Source of the DNA: Ureibacillus acetophenoni
GTDB taxonomy: Bacteria > Bacillota > Bacilli > Bacillales_A > Planococcaceae
DNA: 64,000 bases
Reading direction: 5' to 3'
Assembly (NCBI RefSeq): GCF_900220965.1
Contig: NZ_OBQC01000002.1
Location: 62,001 to 126,000 of the forward strand
The notes under the pieces are model-generated. The model saw only the letters and a list, made by a program, of their open reading frames with translations, did not search any database and had not been told where the DNA came from. Positions 8,493 to 16,977 of the stretch are shown here, piece after piece; positions within the stretch are counted from its first letter, which is position 1; each line of letters begins with the position of its first letter. The position numbers and the translations under genes are program-made.

Positions 8493-8692
8493 TTAGAATC
8501 GCCTCTACTTTTACTTAGTTTCCTATCCTTTTTGTTTAAAGAAATTAGAATGGTAAGTATAACAATAGCACAGAGTATATTAAAATATGATAATACCCTT
8601 TCCTCATTCCAGAAGAAATAGCTTTGAATAGAGAAAATGATAATAAGCCCTATACCATAGAATTTCATGCAGTTGTTTAATGGTCTTTTCAT
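8489..8692 (-). CDS. Small membrane protein of unknown function
   Basis: I do not recognise this 67-residue protein. It has two hydrophobic segments (about residues 10-27 and 33-50) joined by a short charged turn and a basic C-terminus rich in K and R, so a hairpin in the membrane is likely. Its start ATG overlaps the stop of the hydrolase gene (ATGA) and its end overlaps the ABC ATPase start. This tight coupling on both sides makes it a real gene and suggests a role linked to its neighbours. Confidence 0.7.
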   Translation of the reverse strand: MKRPLNNCMKFYGIGLIIIFSIQSYFFWNEERVLSYFNILCAIVILTILISLNKKDRKLSKSRGDSK

Positions 8693-9423
8693 TTTGCTTG
8701 TACCTCAATTAGCCATTTTTCTAATATTTGGTTAAATTGTGCCGATGCTTTAAAAGGTGAATTATGTGCTACCTTCTCAAATATAAATCCATTAGCATTT
8801 AATGAATTATTTTTTAACCGTTCAAAGGACTGTTTTACTATTTTTTGTTCCTTACTACCGATTGTATATAGTAACGGTATCTTCGTTTCATAAAAGGAAT
8901 TTGGTACTTCAAAACACATGTTTTCCTTCATCATGTTTAGAAAAGCATCTTTAGATAGTAGCAATGACTCTTCAAAATATGTATTAAATAAATGTTCAGG
9001 TATGCCCATACTACTAGCTTGTAGCTTTGCGAACAGTCGACTTCTTGTCAAAGGATATGAGTATTTTAATGATATATCCATCAATCGATTGTTTATTGGA
9101 ACAACTAATGGGCTATTAATCATTGCAGCTTGTATTTTACTTAGACTGTTGCCAATCATCGAAATACATATTTGTGCACCAATACTAAAACCGACTAAGA
9201 TTATTTTTCTATTTTCTAAATTTTCATCTATGAATTTGTTCAGCTCAATTGCTGTATGTTGAATTTTAAAATGAGAATTCGAAAGTGGGAGTTCGGGTAT
9301 TAATAAAAAATAGTCCCGTTGAAAATATCGAACCTGTTCCTCCCACATCCAACCCCCTACTCCTCCTCCATGAAGAAATAAGATGGTTGGATTTTTCTCA
9401 TCCCCAAAAGTATTAATTTTCAT
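8689..9423 (-). CDS. Alpha/beta hydrolase
   Basis: A 244-residue single-domain alpha/beta hydrolase. The oxyanion-hole region is LFLHGGGVGGWMW near residues 14-26, the nucleophile elbow is GFSIG near residue 98, and a late His in KVAHNSP completes the likely triad. There is no signal peptide, so it is cytoplasmic. The substrate cannot be told; small esters or lactones are typical of the family. It follows the signal peptidase gene after about 15 bases and overlaps the next gene by four. Confidence 0.85.
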   Translation of the reverse strand: MKINTFGDEKNPTILFLHGGGVGGWMWEEQVRYFQRDYFLLIPELPLSNSHFKIQHTAIELNKFIDENLENRKIILVGFSIGAQICISMIGNSLSKIQAAMINSPLVVPINNRLMDISLKYSYPLTRSRLFAKLQASSMGIPEHLFNTYFEESLLLSKDAFLNMMKENMCFEVPNSFYETKIPLLYTIGSKEQKIVKQSFERLKNNSLNANGFIFEKVAHNSPFKASAQFNQILEKWLIEVQAK

Positions 9424-9438
9424 CCGTTTTTTTCCCCT

Positions 9439-9993
9439 TTACCAAAAAAGTTTTATACTTTGAAAAGGGAAAACTCTTAGTTTTGACTCGCCTAAAATAG
9501 CTTCCATAGAAATTAACCCGTAATGTCGACTATCAGCACTCTTCAATCGATTATCTCCTAAAACAAATATAAATCCTTCAGGCACTTTATCTTCCCCAAT
9601 AATTTCTTGGAGAGTGAAGTTTTCAGTTATTCGATTTTGTAGAGGGTCAGCAGCTTCCCGATTTACATATGGTTCTTCATATTCTTCACCATTAACAATT
9701 AATACATCATCTTTCATTTCGACTGTATCACCAGGTAGTCCAATTACACGTTTAATATAATATTCATCTTCGTATGGTGCTTTAAAAACAACATGATCAA
9801 ATCGATTAATTTTACTAATTTTACTAACAATGATTACATCTTTATTTTCATATGTTGGGACCATTGAAGCACCTTTTACTACAACTGGTGAAAAAATGTA
9901 TTCACGACAAACAAATGCAACTACAATTCCAAAAACAATTGCAAACACCCATGAAATAATCTCTTTTTTTGTTGAAGCTTTTTTTTCAGTCAT
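9439..9993 (-). CDS. lepB: Signal peptidase I
   Basis: Membrane-anchored serine protease that removes signal peptides from exported proteins. At 184 residues it is of the Gram-positive SipS/SipT type. One N-terminal transmembrane helix (about residues 12-32) is followed by the catalytic Ser motif GASMVPT, the catalytic Lys motif YYIKRVIGLPGD and the box E segment GDNRLKSADSRHYG. It is the first gene of a four-gene run, although its products have no obvious shared role with the hydrolase or ABC ATPase. Bacilli usually have several Sip paralogues, so a particular sip letter cannot be assigned. Confidence 0.94.
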   Translation of the reverse strand: MTEKKASTKKEIISWVFAIVFGIVVAFVCREYIFSPVVVKGASMVPTYENKDVIIVSKISKINRFDHVVFKAPYEDEYYIKRVIGLPGDTVEMKDDVLIVNGEEYEEPYVNREAADPLQNRITENFTLQEIIGEDKVPEGFIFVLGDNRLKSADSRHYGLISMEAILGESKLRVFPFQSIKLFW

Positions 9994-10118
9994 GCACCCG
10001 ACTCCTCATATCATTCAATACTATCTCCATATTACATTATTTGGCGTTATTTAGGAAATCAATGACTACCATTTTAATATAGTATTAACAATTTAAATGT
10101 ATATAAAGGACGATAAAA

Positions 10119-10153
10119 TAAAAAAGACTTAAAAGGTAGTCACCTTCTAAGTC
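10119..10153 (-). terminator. Terminator of the flavin reductase gene
   Basis: Stem GACTT-A-AAGGT / ACCTT-C-TAAGTC with a four-base loop, followed on the minus strand by TTTTTTATTTTAT. Confidence 0.8.
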
Positions 10154-10167
10154 ATATGTTTTGTCTA

Positions 10168-10773
10168 TTAACGAATTGTTTTTAATGCTGTGCTCCAAGA
10201 AATTACTTGGTCAAGCATATCATTAACTGATTGAGTTTGAACGTCTGCTGGTTTTAATACATTTCCGTTTTCAAAATCAGTGAATAAAGATAAAGCTGGG
10301 TGTACGCGAACGTCAGCAACTAATAATTCACCAAGAATTCCACGTAAATGTTCAGCTGCACGAGCTCCTCCTACAGAACCGTATGATACGATACCAGCAG
10401 CTTTGTTATTCCATTCTTCACGTAAGAAGTCTAATGCATTCTTTAAAGCTCCTGAAATACTATGGTTATATTCAGAAACGATGAAAACAAATCCATCACA
10501 ACCAGCTACTCTTTGAGACCAAGCTGCTACACCTGAAGCATCGCCTCCTGGTTCACCTAATAGAGGTAATTTAAATTCTGCAATATCAATAATTTCGTAA
10601 GAAGCATCGCCACGCTTGTCTGCAATACCTTTAACCCATTCACCAACTTGTGGGCTTACGCGACCTTCACGAGTACTACCTAAAATGATACCAATTTTTA
10701 GCATTTCTTTTCCTCCGTCTTGTTGTTGAGTTACTTCTTGTTTTTTACCAAATAATTTACTAAAAAATCCCAT
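10168..10773 (-). CDS. NADPH-dependent FMN reductase / azoreductase-like flavoprotein
   Basis: A flavodoxin-like oxidoreductase that reduces FMN, quinones or azo compounds with NAD(P)H. Key parts are GIILGSTREGRVSPQVGEWV (FMN phosphate loop), PLLGEPGG, VSEYNHSISGALKNALDFL and SYGSVGGARAAEHLR. The first 23 residues (MGFFSKLFGKK...) precede the usual family start and look like a short amphipathic basic helix. Both the ATG at 10773 and the internal ATG at 10704 have good GGAGG sites. An operator-like palindrome lies about 200 bases upstream, next to the mhqR-like gene, which supports a role in quinone or electrophile defence. Confidence 0.88.
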   Translation of the reverse strand: MGFFSKLFGKKQEVTQQQDGGKEMLKIGIILGSTREGRVSPQVGEWVKGIADKRGDASYEIIDIAEFKLPLLGEPGGDASGVAAWSQRVAGCDGFVFIVSEYNHSISGALKNALDFLREEWNNKAAGIVSYGSVGGARAAEHLRGILGELLVADVRVHPALSLFTDFENGNVLKPADVQTQSVNDMLDQVISWSTALKTIR

Positions 10774-10975
10774 GTTTACTCCTCCAATAATTCCACCTTA
10801 ATGTTCTGAACGACAAGATGTTTTTCATATTTGTTAGTTTGTCTTTGCTGCTATACATCAATCCTTCGTGCTACATTAATAAATGGAAATTGGGAAATAA
10901 TTAAACATTATTAATTTCACCATTACTTTCTCAATTTATTCATATTCACAACTGGATAATGTTAGCGTAATAAAA

Positions 10976-10993
10976 AATTTCGAATTCAAGATA
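10976..10993. promoter_or_regulatory. MhqR-like operator upstream of the flavin reductase gene
   Basis: On the minus strand TATCTTGAATTCGAAATT resembles the MhqR box TATCT-CGAATTCG-AGATA at 15 of 18 positions. It lies between the mhqR-like stop codon and the flavin reductase start. Confidence 0.5.
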
Positions 10994-11005
10994 TTTGTTA
11001 AAAAA

Positions 11006-11440
11006 TTATTGGTTTCGAGCGTTCAAACCAACCTTTTTGAGTGAATCGATTAAGTTGATAACTTCTTCATCTGTTAATACACTAAAAATCTCTTCAATCT
11101 TTTTGACATGTAAAGGAAAAATATTGTCCATTAGATTTTTCCCTTCTTCCGTAATTACTGCATAAGTTACACGGCGATCCGTCGGGCATGCACTACGTTG
11201 AACTAAATTTTTCTCCACTAATTTGTCAACTACATAAGTGATACTACTACTCGCAATTAAGATTCTTTTACCGATTGCTTGTATCGGTTGATCGCCTTTA
11301 TGATATAGCAATTCAAGAACTGCAAATTCAGTCGGATTTAAACCTTGTTTCACATGATCTTTTTTAGAAGCGTCTTGAACAGTTTGACTAGCTTTTAATA
11401 GTACAGTAAATGCTTTTAATCTATTATTTTGTTGGTCCAA
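11006..11440 (-). CDS. mhqR: MarR-family repressor, MhqR type
   Basis: Winged-helix repressor of 144 residues. The segment GLNPTEFAVLELLYHKGDQPIQ and the recognition region IASSSITYVVDKLVEKNLV, then the wing DRRVTYAVITEEG, are close to what I recall of B. subtilis MhqR (YkvE). That protein represses quinone- and diamide-inducible oxidoreductases. An MhqR-like palindrome lies 42 bases before its start, so autoregulation is likely. A second site precedes the flavin reductase gene downstream. The assignment to MhqR rather than another MarR group rests on sequence resemblance and on these sites. Confidence 0.75.
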   Translation of the reverse strand: MDQQNNRLKAFTVLLKASQTVQDASKKDHVKQGLNPTEFAVLELLYHKGDQPIQAIGKRILIASSSITYVVDKLVEKNLVQRSACPTDRRVTYAVITEEGKNLMDNIFPLHVKKIEEIFSVLTDEEVINLIDSLKKVGLNARNQ

Positions 11441-11481
11441 AGGTATTCCCTCCTTCTACCAGCAACTCTTTCGAAGTTAAA

Positions 11482-11499
11482 TATCTTTAATTCGAGATA
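11482..11499. promoter_or_regulatory. MhqR-like operator upstream of mhqR
   Basis: TATCTTTAATTCGAGATA forms an inverted repeat with TATCT/AGATA arms and matches the MhqR consensus TATCT-CGAATTCG-AGATA at 16 of 18 positions when read on the minus strand. Confidence 0.6.
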
Positions 11500-11576
11500 A
11501 ATATATCATTATTATTTCCCAATGTCAACAAACTAAACTTAGTATCGTCAATCTTCGAAAAACTATGTTTTATATA

Positions 11577-11606
11577 ATAAAACTCGTGATTAATCTCACG
11601 AGTTTT
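11577..11606 (-). terminator. Terminator of the FUSC-family gene
   Basis: Perfect stem ACTCGTGA / TCACGAGT flanked by A and T runs, overlapping the stop region of the exporter gene. Confidence 0.85.
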
Positions 11607-13536
11607 AAATCGTTTTTTCATATTGTTTAATATATTTCTGTAATTCTTCTAGCGCATCATGAATACTTTGGAACCCTGGTATATTAGGAATGTTTTTCTC
11701 TTGTGCACTCAACTTTCGTTCAATCGCATTTGCCATTGATTCAAACAGAAGGAGAAAATGAGCTATTTCTTTATCATTTAACAAGGTTCTAGTATTAACT
11801 CTAGAACATTGTTCCAATAAATAGGTTAACTGTTCCACAGTAAATACAATCGGCCAATAATATTCCAATGCTTGTTTATCTTTTGGTATCTCACCAGAAG
11901 CAGTATCATAAACCATCTTTAAGTTTGACATGTTTGTTTTCATTTTATTGAAGTTAATATTTTCACCTGTGCTAGATTTATTACTTTGGGACGAAAATAA
12001 AACATAAAAGCTTTGAGATTGGCTTCGAATCGTTTTCGAAATTAGATGTGGCAACCTGCTTGATGCAGACTTTCTTCCAACTAACCAAACCCCAACTAAG
12101 CCAATTAAAATACCAATTGCTACATCAATTAACCTTGCAGTTGCAAAAAATTGAAACGAATAGACACCTGGGTTTCCACTTTCGGCCATTATTAGTGCAT
12201 TTGGTGTAAAAAATAAAGCTGCAAGTCCATAGTTTTTCACGATAAATAATTCAGTAATAAAGGTTAAAAGAAAAACAAAAAACGCTACAACTATTCCTGA
12301 TGGATGTAGTGCCAATATTACACTTGCAATTATAATTCCAAAAATTGTTCCAAAACTTCTCTGGATCGCTCGGTGAAATGTCGCTACCGCGGTAGAACCT
12401 GCTATTACTGCCACACATGACAATGGCACCCAGAAAGAACGTTCAAATTCTAATTCATAAGCAATAATTGCAGCGAGTGTAGTAATTGCTCCAAATCTTA
12501 AAGCATTGATAAAAATAATTGAGTTTTTATCAAGTGCACCTAATATTACACTGCTTGCAGAAGGTTGATTGACTTTCACTTGATCTTTAACACTTTTACT
12601 GGATAGAAGTAGGCTTTCCTTTGCAGACTCAATTTCAATGAAAAGTATTGCACTTTTTTCTTCCACAGTTTCAGGATGTGGTAATTGGACTGTAGCTTCA
12701 TCTTGAATATTTTTTGAATCGAGTAAATTTGCAATAACTCTTAATGATTGACCGAATTCTTTCGGTAATGGTTTAGGCGAGTTTTGAAAACTTTCAACAA
12801 CATATAGGAATATTTTATTAGCAAAATTGTTTAATACAAATAACCGATTGTATAGATCATTTCTTCTCCACGGAATATAACCCGACACTAAAATATTACT
12901 AGCTTCTTTTAAGGTAGACATTACTTGATGTTGTCGTTCATTTTCATTTTCAGACCCAATCGAATCTAAATAATCTGCTAATACTTTATACGTTCTTTTC
13001 ACAATATTTTTCTCTGGCCCATAGGGGTTAAAAAACCATCCACTCATTGCGATGATAAAGGATATAACGCCACCTGAAAATGCTAATCCTGCTCTCAGAA
13101 ATGCTTCCTCAGGATTAATTGGCATACCGGTTGTCATAGCAAATACTAAAACAAAGAATATCGCGGAGGGTCCAATAAGTCGAAATGCACCAAAAATAAA
13201 TATCGCAGTTGCACCAATGAGTCCCATCACGATAGCTGTTGCAAAGGGATGCGGAGCTAAAACCGTACCTAAAAAGACACATGAAGTAATTGAAAGTACG
13301 ACCCAGAATAACTTTTTAGCTAACTGTGCATATGGGATCGGAAACACATATAAATATGTAAAGCCTCCTAACCCTGCAATTAGCCCATATTGAAGTTTTC
13401 CAAATAACAGTCCAAATATTATGATTGGAAGTCCCGCTGCTACACCTGCTAGAAATGCCTTAAGCCAAGGAAATGGTTTATTATTGACTTGAAGTGCTTG
13501 TCTAAAAATGGAAGGCGTTTTTTTACTTTCTTTCAC
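11605..13536 (-). CDS. FUSC-family membrane protein (aromatic acid exporter-like)
   Basis: A 643-residue integral membrane protein with two clusters of about five or six helices (residues 25-170 and 340-480), separated and followed by cytoplasmic domains. The second cluster begins with the FUSC signature region INALRFGAITTLAAIIAYELEFERSFWVPLS. Relatives export aromatic acids such as p-hydroxybenzoate or fusaric acid; the substrate here is unknown. The GTG start at 13536 lies 8 bases after GGAG. It is directly upstream of mhqR but separated by a terminator. Its role in the efflux of quinone-like compounds would be speculative. Confidence 0.85.
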   Translation of the reverse strand: MKESKKTPSIFRQALQVNNKPFPWLKAFLAGVAAGLPIIIFGLLFGKLQYGLIAGLGGFTYLYVFPIPYAQLAKKLFWVVLSITSCVFLGTVLAPHPFATAIVMGLIGATAIFIFGAFRLIGPSAIFFVLVFAMTTGMPINPEEAFLRAGLAFSGGVISFIIAMSGWFFNPYGPEKNIVKRTYKVLADYLDSIGSENENERQHQVMSTLKEASNILVSGYIPWRRNDLYNRLFVLNNFANKIFLYVVESFQNSPKPLPKEFGQSLRVIANLLDSKNIQDEATVQLPHPETVEEKSAILFIEIESAKESLLLSSKSVKDQVKVNQPSASSVILGALDKNSIIFINALRFGAITTLAAIIAYELEFERSFWVPLSCVAVIAGSTAVATFHRAIQRSFGTIFGIIIASVILALHPSGIVVAFFVFLLTFITELFIVKNYGLAALFFTPNALIMAESGNPGVYSFQFFATARLIDVAIGILIGLVGVWLVGRKSASSRLPHLISKTIRSQSQSFYVLFSSQSNKSSTGENINFNKMKTNMSNLKMVYDTASGEIPKDKQALEYYWPIVFTVEQLTYLLEQCSRVNTRTLLNDKEIAHFLLLFESMANAIERKLSAQEKNIPNIPGFQSIHDALEELQKYIKQYEKTI

Positions 13537-13755
13537 ATAGCTGTCTCCTTACGAATTAATAACACAATTACTATAATAATCCCCTTTTATAAAGGGATTC
13601 ATCCTATGATTGCAAAAATCGTTCTAGCCCATAATTGAACTGAACGATTTTGTATACATTATAACATACGACTTTTACATGAAATTCTATATGAGGAAAA
13701 TATGTTAAAAGAAAATAAAATCATGATAGAATGTAGAAAATGGAGGAATTTAAAT

Positions 13756-14277
13756 ATGAAACAAAACGAATTAATATACTATACATTATTTAACTACAAG
13801 GGATGGTCTATGTATATCGCAGCTACAGAAAAAGGGTTATGTTACGTTGGTTCACAAAACGAACCCATCGATGAGTTAGAAAAATGGGTACAAAAAAAAT
13901 TCAAACATGGAAAGCTTATTGGCAATAATGAACAGCTAACTCCATATATTCAAGAGTTGATGGATTATATAGATGGCAAGATTAAAGATTTTACGTATGC
14001 ATTTGATTTAAAGGGTACCGATTTTCAAAAGAAAGTCTGGCAACAATTATGTACGATTCCTTATGGTGAAACTGTGTGCTATTCAGATGTGGCAAAAAAA
14101 ATCGGAAACCCAAAAGCAGTACGTGCTGTTGGGACAGCAATTGGAGCAAATCCAATTGCAGTAATAATACCTTGCCATCGTGTTCTTGGTAAAGACGGTT
14201 CATTAACAGGTTACAGTGGTGGCCTTCCAATAAAAGAAAAACTACTTCAACTTGAAGGAATCCCTTATAAGAAATAG
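13756..14277 (+). CDS. ogt: Methylated-DNA--protein-cysteine methyltransferase
   Basis: Repairs O6-alkylguanine by suicidal transfer of the alkyl group to its own Cys. The active-site motif IPCHRVLG is present near residue 140 of 173, preceded by the helix-turn-helix arginine-finger segment YSDVAKKIGNPKAVRAVGTAIGANP. I chose the ATG at 13756, nine bases after TGGAGG, over an in-frame upstream TTG-type start at 13702 with no ribosome site. It faces the AlkD-like gene, with only two bases between the stop codons. Confidence 0.93.
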   Translation: MKQNELIYYTLFNYKGWSMYIAATEKGLCYVGSQNEPIDELEKWVQKKFKHGKLIGNNEQLTPYIQELMDYIDGKIKDFTYAFDLKGTDFQKKVWQQLCTIPYGETVCYSDVAKKIGNPKAVRAVGTAIGANPIAVIIPCHRVLGKDGSLTGYSGGLPIKEKLLQLEGIPYKK

Positions 14278-14279
14278 TT

Positions 14280-14969
14280 TTATTTCATTTTACGCTTCAT
14301 ATTTCGTAATTCATCTTTTGTTTCCTGATCAATACGACTCGATTCTATAATTTTTTGAATCGATTTATTATAAGTAAAATCATCCAAGTCGTTATTGTTT
14401 AGAAATTCAATCGTCCTTTGAGGATAATGTATAAAGCAGACTGAAATTGCCCAAGCAAGTGCCATTTTTACGTAATATCCTTCATGTTTTATAAAATTAA
14501 ATAATGTAAGAATCATCACTATATATTCTTTTTCGATAAAATAGTTTAATAACATAACAATACCAAAGCGCACTTCATATTCATCTGATGAATTTAAGTA
14601 TGGCATTAAAAAATCCCATACTATTTTTCTATCTTTTTCTGTCACTTTTATTCCCGAACAAAAGCTATCGCAGATCGACCAATTCGATATTTTTGGAACA
14701 AACCATTCAACCCACTCTAGTTTTTCTTCCAAATTAACTTTTAGATAGCCGATGACTAGCCCTTTTAACATTACTTCTTCAAAATAGTCTTCAGGATCAT
14801 GAACTAAAAATTGTTCCCACTCACCTTTAGCAATTTCTTTTGCTATTTTCCTGAGAACTGGAAGGCGTACACCTAGTAGATTTGTAGTATCAGGTATTAA
14901 TTTGGATTGAAATTCTTGATATTTTTCATCCACGTGTTCAAGTAATTGATTTCTAATAATAGTTTCCAT
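14280..14969 (-). CDS. DNA alkylation repair protein, AlkD-like
   Basis: HEAT-repeat-type DNA glycosylase family of 229 residues that removes N3/N7-alkylated purines. Family features are LLGVRLPVLRKIAKEI near the N-terminus, EEVMLKGLVIGYLK, and the W-S-I-C-D-S-F segment (about residue 97), followed by VRFGIVMLLNYF and KMALAWAISVCFIHYP. The convergent neighbour is ogt, so two different alkylation repair activities lie side by side. Whether the key catalytic Asp is conserved would need an alignment. Confidence 0.88.
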   Translation of the reverse strand: METIIRNQLLEHVDEKYQEFQSKLIPDTTNLLGVRLPVLRKIAKEIAKGEWEQFLVHDPEDYFEEVMLKGLVIGYLKVNLEEKLEWVEWFVPKISNWSICDSFCSGIKVTEKDRKIVWDFLMPYLNSSDEYEVRFGIVMLLNYFIEKEYIVMILTLFNFIKHEGYYVKMALAWAISVCFIHYPQRTIEFLNNNDLDDFTYNKSIQKIIESSRIDQETKDELRNMKRKMK

Positions 14970-15057
14970 GTCAACCTCTAGTAATATCGTTTTTTATTAA
15001 TTATAAGTATTATTGTATTGTATTTTACCAATTTCATCAAAGGAAAGGAAATTTTAC

Positions 15058-15426
15058 ATGAAAGTGAACAAATGGATTCTACTATGTTTATTAATATTGT
15101 CGATTTTCCTATCCTTTACAATGGGCTTTTACGTTGGGAAACATAGTAACAATGAAAACTACTATGAATCATTTTATGCAAATATAATTCGTAATGAAAA
15201 TGGGACTCTGCATATTACTGGTATTCCAGAAAATGATATTAATCACCGTGGAGAGTTTACAATAGCACATAACAACATTGACCATGTATATAATGTAACT
15301 TCTAAGAAAATAAACATAGTAGAATTGTCTGTAGGATCCCAAATACGCGTTATTTATGATGGAATGGTGTTGGAATCATATCCAGCACAAATTACGCATG
15401 TTCTTAAAATCGAGCAAGTTGAATAA
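15058..15426 (+). CDS. Secreted or membrane-anchored DUF3221-like protein
   Basis: A 122-residue protein with a basic N-terminus and a hydrophobic helix at about residues 6-28, probably an uncleaved anchor or signal peptide. The outer part resembles the small beta domain DUF3221, including the VGSQIRVIYDG segment and the ESYPAQ signature near the C-terminus. Function is unknown. The ATG at 15058 follows AAAGGAAAGG; the upstream in-frame non-ATG extension has no support. It converges on the LLM oxidoreductase gene and shares a terminator with it. Confidence 0.75.
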   Translation: MKVNKWILLCLLILSIFLSFTMGFYVGKHSNNENYYESFYANIIRNENGTLHITGIPENDINHRGEFTIAHNNIDHVYNVTSKKINIVELSVGSQIRVIYDGMVLESYPAQITHVLKIEQVE

Positions 15427-15429
15427 ATA

Positions 15430-15466
15430 AAAATGAAGGTAACCTCATTTTGAAGTTACCTTCTTT
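15430..15466. terminator. Bidirectional terminator
   Basis: Stem GAAGGTAAC / GTTACCTTC lies between the DUF3221-like gene and the convergent LLM gene, with A- and T-rich flanks. Confidence 0.75.
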
Positions 15467-15468
15467 AA

Positions 15469-16515
15469 TTATTTATTTATTGCTTTTTTTACAACAGGTG
15501 CAACTTTTGTAGCTAATAATTCAATGGATCTTTCTATATCTCGAAACGGCACTCCACCAATATCTACTTGTGCCATAAATCTCGTATGACCGAATAGTTC
15601 ATATTGATGTAGAATTTTTTCGACGATTTCATTGGGACCCCCAACAAATAGAGCACTATTTGGAGCTGTCATCCCTTTAAATCCTTCTTCAGTTATTCTA
15701 AAGCCCATTCCCCTCTGTTTATTTACATACGTCCAATAGTTTGCGTAATATGGGAAAAATTCCTCTCTTGCTTGGTCAATTGTATCGGCAATATAAGTAT
15801 GGCCTGTTACTCCAATTTTCAATTTATCATTTGGATGACCAGCCTCATGAGCAGCTTCAAAGTAACCATCTACTAAATATTTAAAGCGGATTGGATCCCC
15901 GCCTAATATAGCGAGTGCCATACCAACACCTAAACGACCAGCACGCAAAGCACTTTCATAAGTACCACCTACACCAATCCATAATGGGATTTCTTTTTGA
16001 ACTGGGCGTGGTGCTATTTGTGCATTATTTAGCGCAGAGCGGAACTTCCCTTCCCATGTAACAAATTCATTTTCATTTAATAATTGAAACAACTCAAGAT
16101 GCTCTTCAAATAACTCATTATAGTCATTAAGGTCATAACCAAACAGCGGAAATGATTCGATAAAAGCACCTCTACCCGCTAATACTTCTGCCCTACCTCC
16201 TGATATTAAATCTAGTTGGGCAAAATCTTCAAATAACCGGACAGGATCTAATGTACTTAAAACGGAAGTCGTACTAGTTAAGCGAATATTTTTCGTAACC
16301 ATTGCAATTGCTGCTAAGATGACTGCTGGAGAGGAAACTGCATAGTCAAGTCGATGATGTTCCCCTACTCCAAATATATCAAGACCTGCTTCATCTGCAA
16401 GCTTTGCCATTTCAATGATTTCTTTCACTCTTTCTTCAGCACTGATGGTAGTTCCAGTTAATGGATTTGGCCCAATGTCTGCTAATGTATAAACGCCAAT
16501 TTCGAACTTCGACAC
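15469..16515 (-). CDS. LLM-class flavin-dependent oxidoreductase
   Basis: Luciferase-like monooxygenase fold of 348 residues using reduced FMN. Visible are GVYTLADIGPNPLTG, GVGEHHRLDYAVSSPAVILAA (discontinuous family core), TSTTSVLSTLDPVRLFEDFAQLDLISGGRAE and the flavin-site segment PLWIGVGGTYESALRAG. The substrate cannot be inferred. The GTG start at 16515 follows AGGAGG by eight bases. It is transcribed alone, with the crcB terminator just upstream. Confidence 0.87.
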   Translation of the reverse strand: MSKFEIGVYTLADIGPNPLTGTTISAEERVKEIIEMAKLADEAGLDIFGVGEHHRLDYAVSSPAVILAAIAMVTKNIRLTSTTSVLSTLDPVRLFEDFAQLDLISGGRAEVLAGRGAFIESFPLFGYDLNDYNELFEEHLELFQLLNENEFVTWEGKFRSALNNAQIAPRPVQKEIPLWIGVGGTYESALRAGRLGVGMALAILGGDPIRFKYLVDGYFEAAHEAGHPNDKLKIGVTGHTYIADTIDQAREEFFPYYANYWTYVNKQRGMGFRITEEGFKGMTAPNSALFVGGPNEIVEKILHQYELFGHTRFMAQVDIGGVPFRDIERSIELLATKVAPVVKKAINK

Positions 16516-16597
16516 AAAATTATCCTCCTATACACCTCTATAGTTACATTTTGTAACCAAGTATATTTTAGTAATTTGTTAAAGTCAAATTTACAAT

Positions 16598-16632
16598 ACA
16601 AAAAACAGTGCACACTTACTACGCACTGTCCT
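16598..16632 (-). terminator. Terminator of the crcB pair
   Basis: Stem ACAGTGC / GCACTGT followed by TTTTTTG on the minus strand. Confidence 0.85.
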
Positions 16633-16977
16633 TTAAATATAGAATCCTAATGCGAACATAGCTAACCCACCGACCAAGGTTATAGATAAATAAATTATTG
16701 TCTTTGTTACATATTTTTCATTAAATAATTTTACAAGATCAAAAGCAAAAGTTGAAAAGGTAGTAAAAGCTCCTAAAACACCTATTGCTAAAAATGTAAG
16801 TATGAGTTCGCTATTTAGTTTTTGTATTACGAGACCAAGTAGAAATGACCCGATTAAGTTAACTATTACTGTTGCATAATTTACTGGGTAATTCAGTTTA
16901 GTTATAAATACCGTCACAGCATATCTAAGCGATGCACCAACTCCACCACCTAATGCAATCATAATCCATTCCATCAT
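16633..16977 (-). CDS. crcB: Fluoride channel CrcB (second copy)
   Basis: Small Fluc-type fluoride exporter channel of 114 residues with four membrane helices. The family features GGGVGASLRY near the start, NLIGSFLLG and GAFTTFSTF (Phe-box and pore region) are all present. It overlaps the upstream crcB copy by four bases (ATGA). Paired copies in Bacillales are thought to form heterodimers in opposite orientation. No fluoride riboswitch was seen upstream of the pair. Confidence 0.93.
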   Translation of the reverse strand: MMEWIMIALGGGVGASLRYAVTVFITKLNYPVNYATVIVNLIGSFLLGLVIQKLNSELILTFLAIGVLGAFTTFSTFAFDLVKLFNEKYVTKTIIYLSITLVGGLAMFALGFYI

